The notes under the pieces were generated by a model, which ran no database searches, had not been told where the DNA came from, and worked only from the letters and a program-made list of their open reading frames with translations. Below are positions 43,691 to 51,467 of a stretch of DNA of 64,000 bases, in pieces. The stretch's first letter is position 1, and each line of letters opens with the position of its first letter. The stretch lies in assembly GCA_039920745.1 (NCBI GenBank), contig JBDSDD010000064.1:124001-188000 (forward strand). Reading direction: 5' to 3'. The position numbers and the translations under genes are program-made. The DNA is from Scleromatobacter sp039920745 (GTDB taxonomy: Bacteria > Pseudomonadota > Gammaproteobacteria > Burkholderiales > Burkholderiaceae_C).

Positions 43691-45553
43691 ATGGCCACCC
43701 CGTCCTACAACTCGACGACCGCACAGGAACGCTGGCACCAGTTCAGCGCCGCGGCCGTCCGGGCGTTCCACCGCTACGCTACCTGGCTCGTTTCGCTGAG
43801 CTGGTGGCGCTTCGGCTGGTACGCGCTGTTGCTGATCATCGCCACCGGCCTGATCCAGAAGCTGCCGCCGTTCAGCATGACCTACTACGAGACCATCGTG
43901 GAGTCGGCGCGGCGCCACAAGGTCAAGGCGCCCGCGCCGCCGCCGGCGCCGTCCGCGCCGCTGGCCGAACGCCCTGAGCAACCCGAAAAGCCGGAACAGC
44001 CTGAAAAGGCCGAGAAGCCGCAAAGGCCGAGCTCGGCGCCCGGCATCCGGACGACCACCGACGCCAAGGGCACGAAGACAGTCGACATCAACCTGCCCGG
44101 CATCGTCATCAACACGCAGGACCGCCCGGTCAAGAACAAGGGCGTGAACATCTCGTTCACCGGCAACGGCATCCACATCTCCAGCGACGAAGGCGCCGAC
44201 GCGCCCGCCGCCGCCGCCTCGCAGGCCGCGGTCGCCGCGATCGCTGCCTCCGCCGCCAGGCAAGGCGCCGTCAGCGCCAAGGATCGCGCCGAGGCCGCCC
44301 GCTACGAAGCCGTTGCCAAGCGCGACGCCGCGCTGGCCAAGTCCATCGGTGCCAAGGCGGCGGCCGAACAAGCGCGGGCGGCCAGCCTTGCCGGCACCGG
44401 CGCAGCCTCGGCCGCCCCGGCCGCCTCCGTCGCCGCGGCGGCTGCCCAGGCCGCGTCCGACGCCGCCGTGGACATCGTCGTCGGCGGCCAGCACATTCGC
44501 ATCGACGTGCCCTCTCACGCCAGCAACGAAGAGGTGCGCGATGCGATCGAGGAGGCCCGCAAGGCCATCGTCGAGCAGATCAAGGATTCCGAGGACGCCA
44601 AGCGCCAGGCCGACCAGGATGCCGCCGACGCCGCCAAGGAGGCGCGCGAGTCCGCCAAGGCCCAGCAACACGCCAGCGACGACGACGGCAATGGCGACAA
44701 CAACGACGAGATGAGCGAGACCGACAGCGACGGTCGCCGCAACACCACGCGCGAGCACACGGTGCACTACGGCAACCTGCCGATGCTGGCGGTGTGGTGG
44801 ATCCTGGGCTCGATGCTGATCAAGATCACCTACAAGGGCCGCATGCAGGCCGAGGTGAAGGCCGCCGCGGCCACCGAGACGGCCGAGGCCGAGTCGCTGC
44901 GCCGCCAGGTGCTGGAAGCGCGCATGGCGATGATGCAGGCGCAGATCGAGCCGCACTTTCTGTTCAACACGCTGGCGTCCATCGACCACCTGATCGAGTT
45001 CGACCCCAAGCGCGCGAGCCAGATGCAGCGCAACCTGATCTCGCTGCTGCGCGCCAGCATGCCGTCGATGCGCACGGCCACCGAAAGCGGCCTGCGCCCG
45101 CTGGACCTCGAACTGGCTGTCGTGCGCCCGTACCTCGAGATCCTGAAGGTGCGCATGGAAGAGCGCCTAACGACCGACATCGACGTGCCCGACGGCCTGC
45201 TGTCGGCCGAGTTCCCGCCGATGATGGTGCAGACCCTGGTCGAGAACTCGATCAAGCACGGCCTGGAGCCCAAGGCCGAGGGCGGCCACCTGTCGGTCAA
45301 GGCCGAGATCCGCCACGGCAAGCTGTGCGTCGTCGTCTGCGACACAGGCCTGGGCTTCTCCGGCTCCGCCGGCGGCGAGACGGCCGGCACCGGCGTCGGC
45401 CTGGCCAACATCCGCGAGCGCCTGTCGCTGCTGTACGGCAGCAAGGGCACGCTGACGATCGCCAACAATCCGGTGGGCGGCACGATCGTGACGATCACCG
45501 TGCCCTACACCGCCCACACCGAAACCCCCAGCGACGAAGGAGCCAAGGCATGA
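43691..45553 (+). CDS. LytS-type sensor histidine kinase with large Ala-rich extracytoplasmic region
   Basis: This 620-residue protein has one membrane helix at about 38-60, then about 300 extracytoplasmic residues, a second helix at about 362-382, and a cytoplasmic kinase core of the LytS/YehU family. His422 in QIEPHFLFNTL is the phosphorylation site; the N-box is ENSIKHGLEPKAEGG and the G-boxes are CDTGLGF and GTGVGLANIRERL. The extracytoplasmic part is unusual: a PEQPEKPEQPEKAEKP linker, a short beta segment (VNISFTGNGIHIS), a long Ala-rich probable coiled coil (about 175-265), then acidic helices. The two genes after it overlap by four bases each. Confidence 0.9.
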   Translation: MATPSYNSTTAQERWHQFSAAAVRAFHRYATWLVSLSWWRFGWYALLLIIATGLIQKLPPFSMTYYETIVESARRHKVKAPAPPPAPSAPLAERPEQPEKPEQPEKAEKPQRPSSAPGIRTTTDAKGTKTVDINLPGIVINTQDRPVKNKGVNISFTGNGIHISSDEGADAPAAAASQAAVAAIAASAARQGAVSAKDRAEAARYEAVAKRDAALAKSIGAKAAAEQARAASLAGTGAASAAPAASVAAAAAQAASDAAVDIVVGGQHIRIDVPSHASNEEVRDAIEEARKAIVEQIKDSEDAKRQADQDAADAAKEARESAKAQQHASDDDGNGDNNDEMSETDSDGRRNTTREHTVHYGNLPMLAVWWILGSMLIKITYKGRMQAEVKAAAATETAEAESLRRQVLEARMAMMQAQIEPHFLFNTLASIDHLIEFDPKRASQMQRNLISLLRASMPSMRTATESGLRPLDLELAVVRPYLEILKVRMEERLTTDIDVPDGLLSAEFPPMMVQTLVENSIKHGLEPKAEGGHLSVKAEIRHGKLCVVVCDTGLGFSGSAGGETAGTGVGLANIRERLSLLYGSKGTLTIANNPVGGTIVTITVPYTAHTETPSDEGAKA

Positions 45554-46065
45554 CCGCCTCATTCGACCCCGCATCCGAAGCCGGCGACCGCCCCGCCACC
45601 GTCAGCACGGCCCTGGTGCCTTGCCGCCGGCACCCCAGCCGCGTCGGACGCGTGTTCCGCTGGTGGCTGGGCGTCAGCATCTGCGTGTTCTTCGTCTGTG
45701 CCCTGTGCCTGATGCTGGGCCTGCACAACATGAACTTCGAGCCGCTGCGCATCGTCATCGACGGCGACGATCCGACCAACGGGATCACGATCAACGGTCT
45801 GAGCGACGGCGCCGGCGCGATGCTCGCTGTCGGCGGCGTGCTGCTGGCGATCCTGTTGCTGCTGCTGATTCCGGTGCTGCTGTTGCTGGTCATCGGCTCG
45901 GTGGCGATCGCACTGGTTTGCGGCATCGGCGTTCCGCTGATCGCGCTGGCGCTGGTCCTGGGCGTCGTGACGTCGCCGTTCTGGATCGTGGGGTTGATCG
46001 TCTGGTTGCTGGCCCGCCGCCGCCACTCGCCGTCGCTGCCGCCGTCGGCTACGATGGCCGCATGA
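45550..46065 (+). CDS. Membrane protein between kinase and regulator genes
   Basis: This 171-residue protein has one helix at about 37-58, a short polar segment facing outside (NMNFEPLRIVIDGDDPTNGI then TINGLSDG), and about three further helices (about 90-155) with a basic end. The outside segment resembles in style the beta segment of the partner kinase (both read I-x-I near DG or GNGI), suggesting contact between them; this is only inference. It overlaps the genes on both sides by four bases (ATGA), so it is made in step with them. The family is not recognised. Confidence 0.75.
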   Translation: MTASFDPASEAGDRPATVSTALVPCRRHPSRVGRVFRWWLGVSICVFFVCALCLMLGLHNMNFEPLRIVIDGDDPTNGITINGLSDGAGAMLAVGGVLLAILLLLLIPVLLLLVIGSVAIALVCGIGVPLIALALVLGVVTSPFWIVGLIVWLLARRRHSPSLPPSATMAA

Positions 46066-46913
46066 GCACTCCGACACCCACCTCGGCCGCGGCCCCTGTG
46101 CGCGGCGTGATCGCCGACGACGAACGGCTGATGCGCGACCAGTTGAAGGCCCGCCTGACCGAAGTGTGGCCAGAGCTGCAGATCGTCGGCGAGGCCAAGA
46201 ACGGCCTCGAGGCCGTCGACCTGGTGGCCGAGCATCACCCGGACGTCGTCTTCCTGGACATCCGCATGCCTGGCCTGTCGGGCGTCGATGCGGCGCGCCG
46301 CATCGCGCAGTTGCCAACGCACGACGACGACAGCGACAGCGATGAAGAGTGGTCGCTGCCCGAAATCGTCTTCATCACCGCCTACGACCAGTACGCGATC
46401 GAGGCGTTCGAGCAAGGCGTGGCCGACTACGTGCTCAAGCCCGCCGAGCGCGAGCGCCTGGGCGTGACCGTGTCGCGCATCAAGCAACGCCTGGCGCTGC
46501 GCGGCACCGACGACGAGCCGCCGGCACCGCACCTGCAGCAGTTGCTGCACAAGCTGGCCGCCAAGCTCAATCCCGGCGGAACGCCTCCGGCACTGAAATG
46601 GATCCAGGCCACCGTCGGCCAGGCGATCCAGATGATCCCGATCGAGGAGGTGCTGTTCTTCATCTCCGACGAGAAATACACGCGCGTGCAGACCGCCACG
46701 GTCGAGGCGCTGATCCGCAAGCCGATCAAGGAGCTGGTCGACGAGGTCGACCCCGACCTGTTCTGGCAGATCCATCGCTCGACGCTGGTCAACACCCACT
46801 GCATCGCGGGCGTCACGCGCGACCTGCGCGGACGCCAGATCGTCAGCATCAAGGGCAACAACGAGAAGCTGGAAGTCAGCCGCTCCTACACGCACCTGTT
46901 CAAGGGCATGTAG
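46062..46913 (+). CDS. LytTR-family response regulator
   Basis: This 283-residue regulator has an N-terminal receiver (acidic pocket IADDERL, phospho-acceptor Asp in VVFLDIRMPG at about residue 67, Lys in YVLKPAE) and a C-terminal LytTR DNA-binding domain (about 175-280, with IEEVLFFISDEKYTRV and FWQIHRSTLVNT). A short acidic insertion (DDDSDSDEEW) lies between receiver strands. It is the clear partner of the LytS-type kinase two genes upstream. Its ATG overlaps the previous stop, and TACGAT (46050-46055), six bases before the ATG, could add an internal promoter. Confidence 0.93.
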   Translation: MSTPTPTSAAAPVRGVIADDERLMRDQLKARLTEVWPELQIVGEAKNGLEAVDLVAEHHPDVVFLDIRMPGLSGVDAARRIAQLPTHDDDSDSDEEWSLPEIVFITAYDQYAIEAFEQGVADYVLKPAERERLGVTVSRIKQRLALRGTDDEPPAPHLQQLLHKLAAKLNPGGTPPALKWIQATVGQAIQMIPIEEVLFFISDEKYTRVQTATVEALIRKPIKELVDEVDPDLFWQIHRSTLVNTHCIAGVTRDLRGRQIVSIKGNNEKLEVSRSYTHLFKGM

Positions 46914-46919
46914 ACGACG

Positions 46920-46941
46920 GTGCCGCATTCATTCGCGGCAC
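46920..46941 (+). terminator. Possible terminator after the LytTR regulator
   Basis: GTGCCGC (46920-46926) and GCGGCAC (46935-46941) form a perfect seven-base-pair stem with an eight-base loop, seven bases after the stop. The T content after it is low (GCTCGTTTC), so termination efficiency is uncertain. Confidence 0.5.
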
Positions 46942-46954
46942 GCTCGTTTCGGCT

Positions 46955-47320
46955 TCAGCCGATGTGCACCAGCTTGGCATGGATCGCCCAGCCCAGCGCC
47001 GCGATGGACGCCGCCATCAGCACGAGCACCCACGGCCATGCGCGACCGCGGCGACGGACGTTGGACATACCGTCCTCGAGCACCGCCTCAGCGGCGGGCG
47101 GCGTTTCGGCATCGAACGCGCTGGTCGGCGCGAACCCGGTGGCGAGCGTCGTGTCGGGCCCGTTGTCGCCGGCGTTGCGGCGCAGCAACTCGGCCTTGGC
47201 GGTGACGCGTTCCGCATCCGACATCTGGCCCTCGAGCTTGGCGCGGATCTCGCGCTCGGACAGATTGCGGTAGCTGCGGGCCAGCGTGGCCCGGCCTTCG
47301 GTCGGCATGGGCATGCTCAT
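46955..47320 (-). CDS. Small C-terminally anchored membrane protein, unknown
   Basis: This 121-residue protein has a soluble, helical N-terminal part with NLSEREIRAKLEGQMSDAER and then KAELLRRN, a low-complexity linker, and one membrane helix near the C-terminus (WPWVLVLMAASIAALGWAI). It should be a tail-anchored type, with the N-terminus in the cytoplasm. ATG 47320 overlaps the stop of the upstream lysoplasmalogenase-like gene (ATGA), so the two form an operon. The family is not recognised. Confidence 0.68.
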   Translation of the reverse strand: MSMPMPTEGRATLARSYRNLSEREIRAKLEGQMSDAERVTAKAELLRRNAGDNGPDTTLATGFAPTSAFDAETPPAAEAVLEDGMSNVRRRGRAWPWVLVLMAASIAALGWAIHAKLVHIG

Positions 47321-48027
47321 TTGGCGTCTCGGTTTTCGTTGAATGAAGCGACGGCCGCGCGGGCGATGAACCATTGCGCGAGCCAGTAGATCGACAGGTT
47401 CCACAGCGTGGCCACGGGCACGCTGCCGGGGACGAACTTGTCAGTGGCGAGGATCACGTCGGACAGCACGAACAGCGCGCCGCCCAGCGCGACGGTGCGC
47501 CAGCGCGGGCCGTCGACGGCCGTCCTGCGCGCGAGCCACACCGACGTCGCCTGCGCCGCCATCGCGGCCAGCGCACACACGTAGACCAGCACCGGCGCGC
47601 GCAGCTCGGCGGGCACGCCGGCCCACAGCCCGGCCAGCACGCTGGCCGCCACGACAGCCCACACGCTGAAGGCGGCCGGGCTGGCGAGGAACTTCACGCG
47701 CCGCGTCAGCGCGACGACGTACGCCACGTGGCCCAGCAGGAACGAGACGAGGCCGACGAGAAAGCCCTGTACCGGCCACAGCAGCGCGACGTCGCCGGCC
47801 AGCGAGCACATGAGGCCGATGACGATCCAGCGCTTGACGAGCCCGTCGTCGCTGCGGCCTAGCGCGGCCCACGCGATCACGCAGACCGTGGCGAGCGGCT
47901 TGAACGCGAAATTCAGCCATGCGCGGTCGAGGGCCCACGGCGCGGAGGCAATGGCCAACACGGCCGCGATAGCGCCGATGATGGGCAGCAGGCGGCGCAG
48001 GGTGGCGTGCGGAAGGGCGACAGACAT
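47317..48027 (-). CDS. Lysoplasmalogenase-like (YhhN/TMEM86 family) membrane protein
   Basis: This 236-residue protein has about eight membrane helices and the YhhN-type conserved residues: KPLATVCVIAWAAL, a GLMCSLAGDVALLWP segment with the catalytic Asp (about residue 80), LLGHVAYVVAL with a conserved His, and GALFVLSDVILATDKF (about 185-200). Eukaryotic relatives hydrolyse the vinyl-ether bond of lysoplasmalogen; the bacterial substrate is unclear. ATG 48027 was chosen by family length. An ATG 30 bases upstream in frame is possible. Confidence 0.85.
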   Translation of the reverse strand: MSVALPHATLRRLLPIIGAIAAVLAIASAPWALDRAWLNFAFKPLATVCVIAWAALGRSDDGLVKRWIVIGLMCSLAGDVALLWPVQGFLVGLVSFLLGHVAYVVALTRRVKFLASPAAFSVWAVVAASVLAGLWAGVPAELRAPVLVYVCALAAMAAQATSVWLARRTAVDGPRWRTVALGGALFVLSDVILATDKFVPGSVPVATLWNLSIYWLAQWFIARAAVASFNENRDAK

Positions 48028-48192
48028 AGGCCGCGAGTGTCCCCGCGTGTCACTCATGTGACGCTCAGGGATTGCCCGTTGCATCCCCGGATTTGGGGAA
48101 GACGCACTAAGTGGCGCGCGCATTAGTGCACATGTTTGCACCTGTCTAGGCAAGTACGCCCGGGCGCGCGTGGGGCGCGCGCGACACGCGCG

Positions 48193-50289
48193 TCAGCTCG
48201 CCGCGGTCGGCGGGGCGCTCGCGGTCTTGGCGGCAATGGACTCGCGCAGCTTGCGCAGTCGTTCGCGCGGGTCTTCGTGCGCTTTCGCTTCATTCAATTT
48301 CATCTCGGCAATGAAGCGGCTGGGCACGCCGGCGATGGTCTCGCGGCCCTTCTTGCGGCGCCGCAGCGTACTCACGGCCAGTGTCGTGCGCGCGCGCGTG
48401 ATGCCCACGTACATCAGCCGACGTTCTTCCTGGATGTGGTCGGCCGTCGCCTCCTCGGTGTCCGAGCGGAACGGCAGCAAGCCTTCGTTGATGCCCACCA
48501 GCACCACATGCGGCCACTCGAGGCCCTTGGACGCGTGCAGCGTGGACAGCGTCACCACGTCCTGCTCGTCGCCGCGCTCGGCCAGGCTCAGGATGACACT
48601 GATCGACTGCGCGATCTCCAGCACGCTCTTCTTCTCGCTTTCGAACGTGCCGCCGTCCTCGGTGATCTCGCCGCCGCAACGCTTGGCGACCCAGTCGATG
48701 AAGTCGAGCACGTTGCCCCAGCGCGTCTGCGCGGCCTTCTCTGTATCCTCGCCGTCATGGAGGTGCTGCTCGTAGCCGATGTCCTTGAGCCATTCCAGCA
48801 GCATCGGCTTGGCGGCCTCCGAGCCGATCGTGTTCTTGGCCTTGTGCTGGAAGTCGTTCACGTAGCGGCCGAACTCGTGCAGGCCGTCGATGGCCTTGGC
48901 CTTGAGCGCCACGCCGAGCGACTCGGCGAACAGCGCCCCGAACATGCTGACCTTCCACTTGCTGGAGAAGTCGCTCAACGCGCCGAGCGTCGTGTGGCCG
49001 ATGCCGCGCTTGGGCGTGGTGACGGCACGCAGGAAGGCGGGGTCGTCGTCCTCGTTGACGATCAGGCGCAGCCAGGCACACAGGTCCTTGATCTCGGCAC
49101 GGTCGAAGAAGCTCTGGCCGCCGGAGACCTTGTACGGGATCTGCGCGCCACGCAGCTTCTGCTCGAACACGCGCGACTGGTGGTTGGCGCGGTACAGGAT
49201 CGCGAAGTCGGTGAACTTGATGCGAGCGTCGTTGCCACGCAGCGCCTGGATGCGCGCGACAGCGCGCTCAGCCTCGTGCTCCTCGCCGTCGCACTGCACC
49301 ACTTGCACCGGCTCGCCGTCGCCGAGATCGCTCCAGAGCTTCTTCTGGAAGATCTTCGGGTTCAGCGAGATGACCTCGTTGGCGGCACGCAGGATCGCGC
49401 CGGTGGAGCGGTAGTTCTGCTCCAGCGGGATCACCTTGAGCGTCGGGTATTCGGCCGGCAGGCGCTTCAGGTTGTCGATGGTGGCGCCGCGCCAGCCGTA
49501 GATGCTCTGGTCGTCGTCGCCCACCGCCGTGAAACGCGCGCGCGCCGGGTCGCCAACGAGCTGCTTGAGCAGCTCGTACTGGACAGCGTTGGTGTCCTGG
49601 TACTCGTCGACCAACACATGCTGGAACAGGTTCTGCCACTTCGTGCGAGTTTCCTCGTCGCGCTGCAGCAGCTTCAGCGGGAAGCCGATCAGGTCGTCGA
49701 AGTCGACGGCGCCATAGGCCAGCAGGCGCTCTTCGTAGAGCTTCATCACGCGCGCGGCCACCTGCTCGTCGGCGTCCTTGGCCACCGAGGGCGCCATCGC
49801 GCTGGTGATGCCCATGTTCTTCCACAGGCTGATCGTCCACTGCCACTGGCGCGCCAGCTTGTTGTCGGTGGCGGCGCCGGCGTCCTTGAGCACGCCCATC
49901 ACGTCGTCCGAGTCGAGGATCGAGAACTGCTCCTTCAAGCCCAGCTTGCGGCCATCCTCGCGCAACATGCGCACGCCCAGCGAGTGGAACGTGCTGATCG
50001 CCAGGTCCTTGGCCGCCTTCGATCCGACGAGCTGCTTGGCCCGCTCGCGCATTTCCTGCGAGGCCTTGTTGGTGAAGGTGATGGCGGCGATGTTCCTGGG
50101 CGCCAGGCCGTGCTGCAGCAGCCGCACGATCTTGTAGGTGATCACGCGCGTCTTGCCGGAGCCGGCGCCCGCCAGCACCAGGCACGGGCTGTCGAGATGG
50201 TGCACCGCCTCCATCTGCGCGTTGTTCAGCCCGGACGCGGCGACGGACGCATGGGCAGGCGAAGGACGGGAATCGTTTGGGGCGGCCAT
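48193..50289 (-). CDS. rep: ATP-dependent DNA helicase Rep
   Basis: This 698-residue UvrD/Rep-type 3'-5' helicase has Walker A AGAGSGKT at 40-47, motif Ia ITFTNKAS, motif II LVDEYQDTN, motif III AVGDDDQSIYGWRGA, motif IV LEQNYRST, motif V TLHASKGLEW and motif VI EERRLMYVGITRA. Length and the opening LNNAQMEAV fit Rep rather than UvrD. Rep helps forks pass protein blocks. Codon use is typical of the region. A 165-base gap with several short inverted repeats follows it before the lysoplasmalogenase-like gene. Confidence 0.94.
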   Translation of the reverse strand: MAAPNDSRPSPAHASVAASGLNNAQMEAVHHLDSPCLVLAGAGSGKTRVITYKIVRLLQHGLAPRNIAAITFTNKASQEMRERAKQLVGSKAAKDLAISTFHSLGVRMLREDGRKLGLKEQFSILDSDDVMGVLKDAGAATDNKLARQWQWTISLWKNMGITSAMAPSVAKDADEQVAARVMKLYEERLLAYGAVDFDDLIGFPLKLLQRDEETRTKWQNLFQHVLVDEYQDTNAVQYELLKQLVGDPARARFTAVGDDDQSIYGWRGATIDNLKRLPAEYPTLKVIPLEQNYRSTGAILRAANEVISLNPKIFQKKLWSDLGDGEPVQVVQCDGEEHEAERAVARIQALRGNDARIKFTDFAILYRANHQSRVFEQKLRGAQIPYKVSGGQSFFDRAEIKDLCAWLRLIVNEDDDPAFLRAVTTPKRGIGHTTLGALSDFSSKWKVSMFGALFAESLGVALKAKAIDGLHEFGRYVNDFQHKAKNTIGSEAAKPMLLEWLKDIGYEQHLHDGEDTEKAAQTRWGNVLDFIDWVAKRCGGEITEDGGTFESEKKSVLEIAQSISVILSLAERGDEQDVVTLSTLHASKGLEWPHVVLVGINEGLLPFRSDTEEATADHIQEERRLMYVGITRARTTLAVSTLRRRKKGRETIAGVPSRFIAEMKLNEAKAHEDPRERLRKLRESIAAKTASAPPTAAS

Positions 50290-50524
50290 GGAGCGGGGAA
50301 CGGGGAACCTGGACAGGGATGCGTGGCGCGAGGCGTCACGAGGAAGGCGGGAACCCGCTCGCCGAAGTCCCTCCGATCATAGCGAACCGCTCACAGGCGA
50401 AGGGCGCGGTCGGGCATGCGGGCTGTGATAAGCGGCTCGCCAATTGCCAGAGGCGCGTACGGAATTCCCGCGCGTGATGAACCGCGGAGAAATCGCCCGG
50501 TCCGCTGCCCGGAAAGGCCACACC

Positions 50525-50842
50525 ATGAAAACCGTTCTCATCGCCTCCCTCTTCGCGCTGGCCGCCACGGCGGCCACGGCCCAGCTCTCGGCGCCGATCT
50601 CACCGGGCGCCGGGCCGACTGTGCACGCCGATCGGTCTGCCAACGAGTCCGATCGTGCCCATCTGAAGGCCGACCGCGCCCGGGTGAAGGCCGACAAGGA
50701 ACGCCTGAAGGCGGCGCGCGCGGCGCGCAACGATGACGCGATCCGCACCGAGCAGGCGACGCTGCGCCAGGACATGCAGGCGTGGCACGCCGACCGCGAA
50801 AAGCTGGTCGACGCAAACAGTGGCGAGAGCCTGAAGCGCTGA
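50525..50842 (+). CDS. Small exported coiled-coil protein
   Basis: This 105-residue protein has a clear signal peptide (KTVLIASLFALAATAATA, cleavage about residue 19). The mature helical part is rich in Asp, Lys, Arg and Ala, with alternating DRA/KAD units (HLKADRARVKADKERLKAA) suggesting a coiled coil. It is probably periplasmic, and the function is unknown. GGAAAGG precedes ATG 50525. It is followed 258 bases later by another small exported basic protein, and the two may respond to similar conditions. Confidence 0.75.
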   Translation: MKTVLIASLFALAATAATAQLSAPISPGAGPTVHADRSANESDRAHLKADRARVKADKERLKAARAARNDDAIRTEQATLRQDMQAWHADREKLVDANSGESLKR

Positions 50843-51100
50843 TTCGCCCCTTGCTGGTGCGGTCAGCCCGCATTCGCAAGCCTGGCTTCAGGTTTCGCGC
50901 ACAACGTAGGGAGATTGCGTGAGAACGCGTTGCGCGACCCCCGTAGTTACCCCAAAATCCCGCTCGCACCGTTTCCGGTCGAGCGTTCCAGCGTTTTCTT
51001 CATTTCCCGTGCAAGAAAAAGAAGGATGCACGTAAACCGTTCGTGCCCCGGGTTCGTTAATCCGACGTACCCCGCGTCAATCCACTTTAAAAGGTTCACC

Positions 51101-51286
51101 ATGAAGAAGATCCTCGCCGCCGTTCTGTCCCTGGCCACCGCTGCCGCTTTCGCCCAAGCGCCGGCTCCCGCCGCGCAAACGGCCACCGCTTCGCCGGAAG
51201 CCGCTTCGGCCGCCGTCGCCAAGCACAAGGCCAAGCACAAGGCCAAGAAGGCCGCCAAGGCTGCGAAGGCCGCTTCGGCCATGTAA
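51101..51286 (+). CDS. Small exported Lys/Ala-rich peptide, acid-shock-protein-like
   Basis: This 61-residue protein has a signal peptide (KKILAAVLSLATAAAFA) and a short mature part ending in KHKAKHKAKK then AAKAAKAAS, very basic and low in complexity. The composition resembles the periplasmic acid-shock protein Asr of enteric bacteria, but homology cannot be shown from such simple sequence. AAAAGG precedes ATG 51101 within an A+T-rich leader. A strong terminator follows at 51341, so it is a single-gene transcript. Confidence 0.75.
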   Translation: MKKILAAVLSLATAAAFAQAPAPAAQTATASPEAASAAVAKHKAKHKAKKAAKAAKAASAM

Positions 51287-51340
51287 TTCGCAGTGTCGTC
51301 GCGCGGCTTCGGTCGCGCAGCGGCACGGAATCGAAGAAAA

Positions 51341-51371
51341 GCCGACCCGGTTGCCCGAGTCGGTTTTTTTT
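51341..51371 (+). terminator. Rho-independent terminator after the small basic peptide gene
   Basis: CCGACCCGG (51342-51350) pairs with CCGAGTCGG (51355-51363) with one mismatch and a four-base loop, followed by eight T (51364-51371). Confidence 0.9.
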
Positions 51372-51394
51372 CGCCCGGCGCTCGCGGCGACATG

Positions 51395-51421
51395 AAAAAA
51401 GGGCGCTCGCGATGAGCGCCC
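51395..51421 (-). terminator. Rho-independent terminator after the DegP-like gene
   Basis: On the minus strand, GGGCGCTC (51421-51414), a five-base loop and GAGCGCCC (51408-51401) are followed by six T (51400-51395). It lies 46 bases after the protease stop. Confidence 0.88.
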
Positions 51422-51467
51422 TGTTGCCGGCTGGAAGGCACGGGCCCGCCCCCGTGCGTTCACAGGT

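Noticed and set aside
48058..48192. tRNA or small RNA in the gap after rep
   Set aside because: Several short inverted repeats occur (for example CACTAA...TTAGTG), but no cloverleaf or known RNA fold can be drawn, and no T-run marks a clear terminator.
48136..50382. Plus-strand frame of about 750 codons
   Set aside because: It is antisense to the full-length Rep helicase, whose motifs are all intact.
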